Shown one piece after another: positions 58,055 to 64,000 of a DNA stretch of 64,000 bases (its first letter is position 1; the number at the start of each line of letters is the position of its first letter). The stretch is taken from contig OY986970.1 in NCBI GenBank assembly GCA_963920575.1, forward strand, positions 883,001 through 947,000. The letters are read 5' to 3'. The translations under genes were made by a program, and so were the position numbers. The notes under the pieces are model-generated. The model did no database searches. It worked only from the letters and a program-made list of their open reading frames with translations, and was not told the DNA's origin. Source of the stretch: Narthecium ossifragum (lineage: Eukaryota > Streptophyta > Magnoliopsida > Dioscoreales > Nartheciaceae).

Positions 58055-61000
58055 TACGTGTTAAAAGAATATTAAATAGCTTTATTTATCACGTTTTTAC
58101 TCGTGAAGTTAGTCCGAGATGTAATTTATAGCAAACATTTCAAATTAAGTCAAAAAGCGCCTCCTGCGATTGTGAGAGATGAATCATATTAAAAGAAATT
58201 ATTTCTTCTTTTATAAATTTTTTATTTTTATTTTTTGCATCTATAAGTATTTTGTAAGTATATCCGTAGACAGAATCATTGGCTTAAAAAATATATAAAA
58301 ACTCCGATTTTTTTTTTCTTGACATATTTTTTTTCAACGGTTTATTTACGACAAATGATATATTTGTTACTTCTGCCATATTAGAAAAACCACATTCTTT
58401 ATAGCTCTTTCTGTATATTTTTGTAAATAACAACCCCAAATAAGATTACAAAGCTAAAAATACGCTAAATCTCTTAATTACCAACCAAGCCCTCGGAATA
58501 TTTAATGAGCACATTGGCATTTAGTACAACCAAATCATAGTTTTGTCTGTCACGTGGAATTATGATGGACACATGTGTGACAAACACGTGTCACATTGCC
58601 TTCCCTCAACATAATGATTAAAATATGAAAAGTTGAAAACAACATCAACTGCCGTGAGATATTTATATCCGAATACAATGTAAAATACCAGTTGGCACCC
58701 TAACTACCCACACTTTCTCTCATTCCTCGCTGTCTTTCTCTGTAGTTACAAACCTTACAACACGTGTGCGTCACGTGATTAATTAATTATGACGTGACAT
58801 ATGACTCAATAGATGACTCCCTTACCCTCACATTATCCTCTCTCTTTATTTTATTACAATCCTATATCATGAATATATAATTTTATGACTCATATATGTC
58901 AAAAAAATAATCTTATATAATAAATAGAATCTTTGAATATAAAAAAAAACACGGTCCGTGATTTTTGCACGGCGACCAAACATTTTTTTATCATCTAAGA
59001 ACAAGCGCATTAGGTGAGTTGTTTGCCAGCTCTGATGATGTTGTCATCCATATATATATATGAGGTCAGTCTCTAAGTTAATGCCATTTGTTTAATAGAT
59101 TATAACACCACTTGGTCTCTAATTTCTGGCATAAATTGAGGACTTAAAAGAGTTGACCTAAACCACATGCAAGTGTATTTATAATTGGTCTAAACAATAG
59201 ATAGATAGGATGAATTGGCTAAGAATTCTGATCCATATTTTTCAATTTTCAGCAATGATATATCTTTATTAATCCTGTGAATTAGCATTCCCGCCATATA
59301 TAAATTGGCGTGAGCTCACAATTAAATCTCTTTAACTACAAAAATATATTGATATTCCTAGGTGAGGAGTCTGTTTTTTTTTAAAAAATTTACATGACAA
59401 AAGAACTCAAAACCTCTGGTGTAATAACACGTTTGTTCTAAGTCCTCTAATGACTCAACTTGCGAGCTTTAAACCGATAGATGAGGTTGTCTTTATGTTA
59501 ATCGGCTAATTGATAAGAGTTTCAAAATTATGTAATTAATTAACTAACACATAATTCATGATTAATTTCTTAAAGCTTGTCTTCCAATCCTATCGTCGTT
59601 TCTTAAATCTATTTTTTCTAACCCTATTTTCTCTTAAATTTATTTTTTCTATTCCCAAACCAAACGAGCTAGAAGGGGTCGTTTGGTATGGAAATAACTT
59701 TATTCCGGGTTAAGAGAGTTTATTTTCGATTTTGAGAATAACTTTGTAATGATTACTTGGAATAAGGAAAAAGTAAAGTAAAGAGTGAAAATAACTTTAT
59801 AATGATTACTTAGAATAAGAAAAGATGTTTGAAGAATAAAATATAAAATAAATAGTGAATTTGAGAATATTTTTAAAATATTCTTTCCCTCGATGATTAT
59901 TTCCATTTGATATTCGCCTAAACGTTTAAGTTAGTTATTTAATTTTATAGGTCTAAAATACCCCTATGTGTGATCGCCCGCAACCTTCTCCTCTCCTCCC
60001 GGGCGCACGCGGCCTCCGCCCCTCACCGCGACACCGCCACCGCCACTGCGGCCACCACTCCATTCACCCCTTGCGAGTGGATCCAGCCCATCAACTCCGC
60101 CCCTCACGAGGAGACCGCGCCGCCGCCGCCGCCGGAGAATCCCTTGTGGAGGCTGCACCGGAACGATCCCGGGTGCGCCGTAGGCGAGCACATGCAGGTC
60201 CGCCGCTATCCCGCCGGAGGACGCGGCTTCTTGGTGGCGATCTGGCTTCTTGGGGGCGGAGTTGATGGAGGAAAGGGATCCGCGGGGGGAGGTGAGGCCG
60301 CAATCGAGGGAGAAGCGAACACAGAGAGAGGGCTGAGGGGAGGAGACGATCGATCGAGGTGGACGCGGGTGGGGGAGGAGGATCGGTGACAAGAAAAGAT
60401 AGAGGTGGACATGAACGAAGAGGACGTGAAGCTGGCAGCCGAAGAAGAGGCGAAGGCGTAGGAAGAAGATATATGACAGCGGCGCAGCCGAAGGATGATC
60501 AGGGGCAGCGTAGCGGCTGAATCCGGAGGAGACGGGGAGGACCGGGCCGCTGGACCTGGATCTCGAGCTAGATCTATCCCGTCGTGGAGCTCTCGGAGGT
60601 CCTCACAGAGCTAGGAAGCTTCGGGGGTTTCTAGCTAGAGAGAGAGAGAGAGCGCCTGCCTGCTTAGATGAGGGGGTCCGAGGTCTTTCTAGTGTCTTGA
60701 TATAATAGGATAAAAAAAAGGTAAGGAGGTGCGCATTATATATCTTCTTGGCAGTTTCTCTCACTAGCTTTTGGCCATTTTTTTTGTGACAAATAGCACG
60801 CCACTGATATCACAATAACATCACCATTAAAGCCCATTTCTCTGTCTCTCTCTCTCTCTCTCTGAAAACCGAAAATTAAAAATAAAATAAAAATTATAAA
60901 TTAAAAAGAGAAAATTTACGGCGGATCTGAGGTTGATTTAAATAAGATTATGTTTTGCAAAATAAACGTCAAAAAATCCAAGTTAAGAACAGATGAAAAC

Positions 61001-61168
61001 CACAAAAGATATATAGTAGTAAAGAACTCTGGAGAACTTAAGACATTTATGAAAACAGAGAGAGAGAGAGAGCATACCAGAGACAGCGTCAACGAACTCG
61101 CCGTTGATGAAGAGCTTTGTGAACTTTATCTCCGGCATCTTGGCTGGATCTCCGGTGCAGCTTCCCAT
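55142..61168 (-). CDS. Aldehyde dehydrogenase, family 2 cytosolic type (copy C, intact)
   Basis: This is a paralogue of copy A with the same nine-exon structure: 61078-61168, 57679-57821, 57055-57438, 56849-56938, 56510-56683, 56266-56403, 55832-55969, 55660-55721 and 55142-55415. They total 1494 bp, 497 aa, four residues shorter at the N-terminus. All catalytic residues are kept: N165 in WNFP, K188, E264 in LELGG, C298 in GEIC and E395 in EIFGP. The tunnel segment reads [10 protein letters not shown]. Exon 4 ends DVDN where A and B have DVDK, a lysine-to-asparagine change beside the SFTGS cofactor motif. Intron 5 has a GC donor (AACAAG then GCAAAT). Intron 1 is 3.3 kb and carries an (ATT)n tract, a MITE and a GC-rich insert. 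It looks functional as a NAD(P)-dependent aldehyde oxidiser. Confidence 0.95.
58014..58053. repeat. (ATT)n microsatellite in ALDH-C intron 1
   Basis: About 13 uninterrupted TTA/ATT units lie in a segment otherwise alignable with the start of ALDH-A intron 1 (GTTCTCAAAATTAGGTTCT near 21978 and 58001), where the repeat is absent. It expanded after duplication. Confidence 0.85.
59676..59918. mobile_element. Second copy of the GTTTGGTATGG MITE, in ALDH-C intron 1
   Basis: TCGTTTGGTATGGAAATAAC, TTTATTCCGGGTTAAG, AATAACTTTGTAATGATTACTT and AATATTCTTTCCCT follow the same order as in 54127-54390. The right terminus has decayed. Confidence 0.65.
59950..60680 (+). other. GC-rich insert with an unrecognised open frame in ALDH-C intron 1
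   Basis: A sharply GC-rich island begins near 59950 in AT-rich intron DNA. The plus-strand frame at 59970-60389 includes [35 protein letters not shown] and [14 protein letters not shown], which look like protein rather than low complexity, but I do not recognise the family. After about 60250 the frame becomes Gly/Glu-rich repeat. The pattern resembles the captured fragments at 51-53 kb. It is antisense to the ALDH gene and ends near a GA repeat (60638-60651). Confidence 0.4.
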
Positions 61169-61169
61169 C

Positions 61170-61207
<38 letters not shown>

Positions 61208-61275
61208 GTTGTGAGTCTTGTGACTTGTGAGGAGAGAAGAGGTGAGGGTGGCGTTGTCCTTATATTGTTGGAGGT
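61169..61275 (-). promoter_or_regulatory. ALDH-C core promoter and CT leader
   Basis: On the minus strand an uninterrupted CT tract (about 61169-61204) abuts TAGATG. Upstream are CAACAATATAAGG (TATA-like, about 61257-61270) and ACAACGCCACCCTCACC, as in A and B. Confidence 0.6.
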
Positions 61276-62400
61276 GGAGGTGATTCGGATGGCGTCCCCC
61301 GCCCTCCCTTGTTAGCTAATACTGGTCAAGTCGCAATCTGCGAAGTCAATACAGTGCATTTAGGGATGGCAACGGGACGGGTCAGAGCGGGTCCTTTTTC
61401 CGACCCTGGCAACCTAACTTAGCACCCAATCCCGCCCCATCCCTCAAATTTTAAACTAAGTTAATACTTTTTTCTCTTTTTTTTTTAACCTTTCATTGCC
61501 TGTATGAAATTGTTTAAACACCGTTGTAACATCATGCATTTCAGATATACTTAAGAAAGGAAGGGGTACTTTGGTGATTTTATCTCCTATGATTAGTACA
61601 ATATCCGATCAAATTAGTTAAATATCATACACGCAACTGAATATTTGATATTTATTTTTTTCCACGTTCTTTTTATTTAGTTTTGCTTAGAAATTTCCAA
61701 GTATTCATACTGCTAGCCAAAATACTATTCTAACTTGGCATTTCTATACGAAAAATAAATTAATAAGAAAATTTCTTTGCTACTCTTTATTAAAGTCTTC
61801 GTCTCCAAAGTTTCTCATTGACTCTCTTCTCAGAGATAATTTTTTTTTTACCTACATCGATCATAACCCTTTATTAATAGACCATTATCTTTGTTTTTTA
61901 GGATCCATATTGGTTTTTAATACTGAAGTCATAGCCGCCCAGAAGTCTATATCCCACAATTCTATCTTTCTATATATATTAATCTTACATTTTCTTGCCC
62001 TTTTTCTTCTTTTTTAGGTGCATGAGGGCGACAACGTACCATGAACCGGCCACAAAAAATAAACCATAGAAGAATTATCTATTGTACTTTTGAGAACGAC
62101 ATAATGAGAAGAAATCTTTAATTTAATAATATTGCAGAGTTTTTTAATCCGATATAATTGGCAAATTATAATTAAATATCTCAGCGAAATGCTTCTATAT
62201 TTCGTCTATCACACTCATAGAAGGAAAAGCTAGTTATAATTTAAAAAAATAACATAGTACATCCATTAGAATTTTCGTACTCATGTATGTAGAATGATAC
62301 GTGTTAATTAGAATTACACAAAAGAGTTTACTATGACCAAAGTGTTGGGATTTTTCCTCCAAAATGAGAGTCGGCGACGACACGAGGAAGCGGAGGCAAT
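61276..62400. other. Upstream of ALDH-C, AT-rich spacer
   Basis: A GGGATGGCAACGGGACGGG repeat fragment is at about 61366-61450 (compare 32525-32695). The rest is AT-rich with no coding signal. Confidence 0.4.
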
Positions 62401-62439
62401 TATGATGCGATGTGGAGAATTCATCAAGTGGAATTGTTG

Positions 62440-63420
62440 ATGTTTTTGGCTTTGTTTACATCTTGGATCGATTCAAGACCACAGTGGATCGATCCAACAT
62501 GAAACTGGATCGATTCAGACATGTTCGGATCAATCCGAAAGGTCATTTCAGAGACGTGTTTGCCGCTTTGCACAGTGGGTCGATCCAAACCTATAATGGA
62601 TCGATGCATACCTTGTTTCCATAGGCATGTTTTCATGTCTTTCAAAGTGGATCGATCCAAGCCCTCTCTGGATCGATCTAAAACACTGTAGACGGTTTAG
62701 ATCTAATAAGATCTTAAACTATTTGGTGTCTATACATAGGGGTTTTCTAGGTCTTCTTGTGTGCTTCCTTTGTATGCTATGGTGAGATTTATGAGAGCTA
62801 GGGTTTGGTGAGAGTCCAAGAAGTTGAGAGAGATAGCTTCTTGAGATCCTAGACGAACATTTATCCTCTCTAGCAAACTTCTGTAATCCCTGTGGCCATT
62901 TATGAGAGGTGTGAGAGTGTAGGCAACCCTCACATTTATCTTCTTGTCTCTGCTAAGGTTAGGGCTTTATAATCTCTCCCTCATAGTGAAAACTTCCTTC
63001 GTTGCCCCTGGTTTTTCCTTCTAGTTGTTGTTGGGAGGTTTTCCACGTAAATCTCTTATCTCTATTATTTTTCATTGTTGGTGATTTGGTTGTATCTCTT
63101 CTGCTGCGATATCCCTGTCGCTATCTGACGCATCTTCGGCATCATCGGGACTATAAGGAATCTTGTTAAGATCTCATATGAGTTGACAAATTTTGTTGAT
63201 TTAATATTTAAATTAGCTAGATTAGGTATATGGTTCATACAAGACCAATTCAAGCGAATTGGATTAAGTGGGATCAAATTAGCTCAAGTCACATCAAGTT
63301 TGATCAAGTTTATACTAAGAATTAATCACTGCCATTGGATCAGACCTTGAAGATAATCAAACGGTGGATATCATCATGCTGAATTGGCTTGGAAACCTAA
63401 GTGCTCTCTATAAAACACCA
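62440..63420 (+). mobile_element. Second LTR-like sequence with phased GGATCGATCC-type palindromes
   Basis: GGATCGATCC-type sites occur at 62465, 62486, 62507, 62527, 62577, 62598, 62649 and 62670. They are followed by GGTTTAGATCTAAT (62695) and TCTATACATAGGGG (62729). The same order (palindrome array, GGTYTAGATCTAAT, TATA-like box) is seen at 36119-36356, so the two are related. No coding region or LTR ends were found. Confidence 0.5.
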
Positions 63421-63424
63421 TTTG

Positions 63425-63860
63425 GTTTATGCATGTCGTGGCTCTCCCGGCTGCCAAGAAAAAAAAAATAGAGGAACAGAAAAGAAGAGGAGAGAGGCGG
63501 CTACGTAAGCATTGGGTAAAAGCCAGATGGGAGGAAGAAGAGAAAGACAAGAGGTGGCTGCGTAGGTTGTGCGGAAGAATGACAAAAATAAGAAGAGAGA
63601 TTTGCGTTGACTTTGTGTGGAAGAAAGAAAGAGAAAAGAAAAAAAGGCTGCGGAGGAAAGAAAAGAGCAGGGAGGAGAGAGAGCCCGTGGAAGAGAAAAA
63701 AAAGGAGAGAAGAGAGAGAAGAGAGAGAAGAGAGAAGAGAGAGAGAGGTACGGCTGAGGAAGAAAAGAGAGAGAAGAGAGATAGAGGTGGCTGTGAGGTG
63801 AGAGTCGGAACGAATGCAGATGAAAGGTATTCGTCAGACCGAGTGAACCGATGAGTATAA
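63425..63860. repeat. Purine-rich low-complexity tract
   Basis: A GA/GAA-rich plus strand gives long open frames on both strands (Arg/Glu/Lys-rich on plus, Ser/Leu/Phe-rich on minus). These are composition effects, not genes. The final 140 bp hold nothing I can name. Confidence 0.6.
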
Positions 63861-64000
63861 CCAAGTGGAGGTGATCAATCAAAAAAAGCGGAGTTGCGGA
63901 CCGTGATTCGAGGAGTTGAGCAACTACGAGGAGGACGATGTGTATCTGAGGAGTCAGTACAGTGAGTTGTGTTAACTTATGTAAACGATACTCTTATTTT

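Noticed and set aside
63427..63882. Frames of 141-151 aa at the right end
   Set aside because: Purine-rich low complexity gives Arg/Glu-rich and Ser/Leu-rich products without domains.

Overview
The window is nuclear DNA of a flowering plant. Genes have many short GT-AG introns, plant-only families are present (an OVATE-family repressor, arabinogalactan peptides, family-2 cytosolic aldehyde dehydrogenases), and the spaces are packed with plant mobile elements (L1-type LINEs with an RNase H domain, long solo LTRs, hAT MITEs, Helitrons, Mutator-like elements with captured gene pieces). GC-rich captured exons and a GC-rich OVATE gene lean towards a monocot, but I cannot name the species. A run of exactly 200 Ns (35695-35894) marks an assembly gap.

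Layout. 1-13000: a complete RTEL1-type DNA helicase gene on the plus strand in 24 coding exons (1072 codons, frame checked across every junction), with two E2F-type sites and a telo-box just upstream of the start. 14928-15641: a single-exon OVATE family protein on the minus strand. 16.8-61.2 kb: a tandem array on the minus strand built from a repeated unit of one arabinogalactan-peptide-like gene plus one nine-exon ALDH2-type aldehyde dehydrogenase gene. The array holds three AG-peptide-like genes (16839, 18568, 39051), the 5' flank of a fourth (about 54640-54780), two intact ALDH genes (A, 19347-23428, 501 aa; C, 55142-61168, 497 aa), one ALDH pseudogene (B, 41436-50785) broken by a 3.8-kb LINE in exon 6 plus a stop in exon 9, and one orphan ALDH first exon (D, 34735-34828) whose first intron has been swollen by nested elements. 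62.4-64 kb: an LTR-like sequence and purine-rich low-complexity DNA.

How it fits together. The intact ALDH copies keep every catalytic residue (copy A even matches standard ALDH2 numbering: N169, K192, E268, E399, C302), but differ from each other at the residues lining the substrate tunnel. This suggests that the array has been diversifying aldehyde substrates, plausibly phenylpropanoid aldehydes, while other copies decay. Mobile elements drove much of the decay. The clearest are two solo LTRs of one family nested in opposite directions (24017-31412), a LINE with an 18-bp target duplication, a 204-bp Helitron, a 173-bp hAT MITE with perfect ends, and a Pack-MULE-like element carrying pieces of a methionine gamma-lyase gene and an NDR1/HIN1-like gene. 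The most unusual non-coding signal is a set of GGATCGATCC palindromes spaced 21-22 bp apart upstream of TATA boxes at two separate loci (36.1 kb and 62.5 kb).
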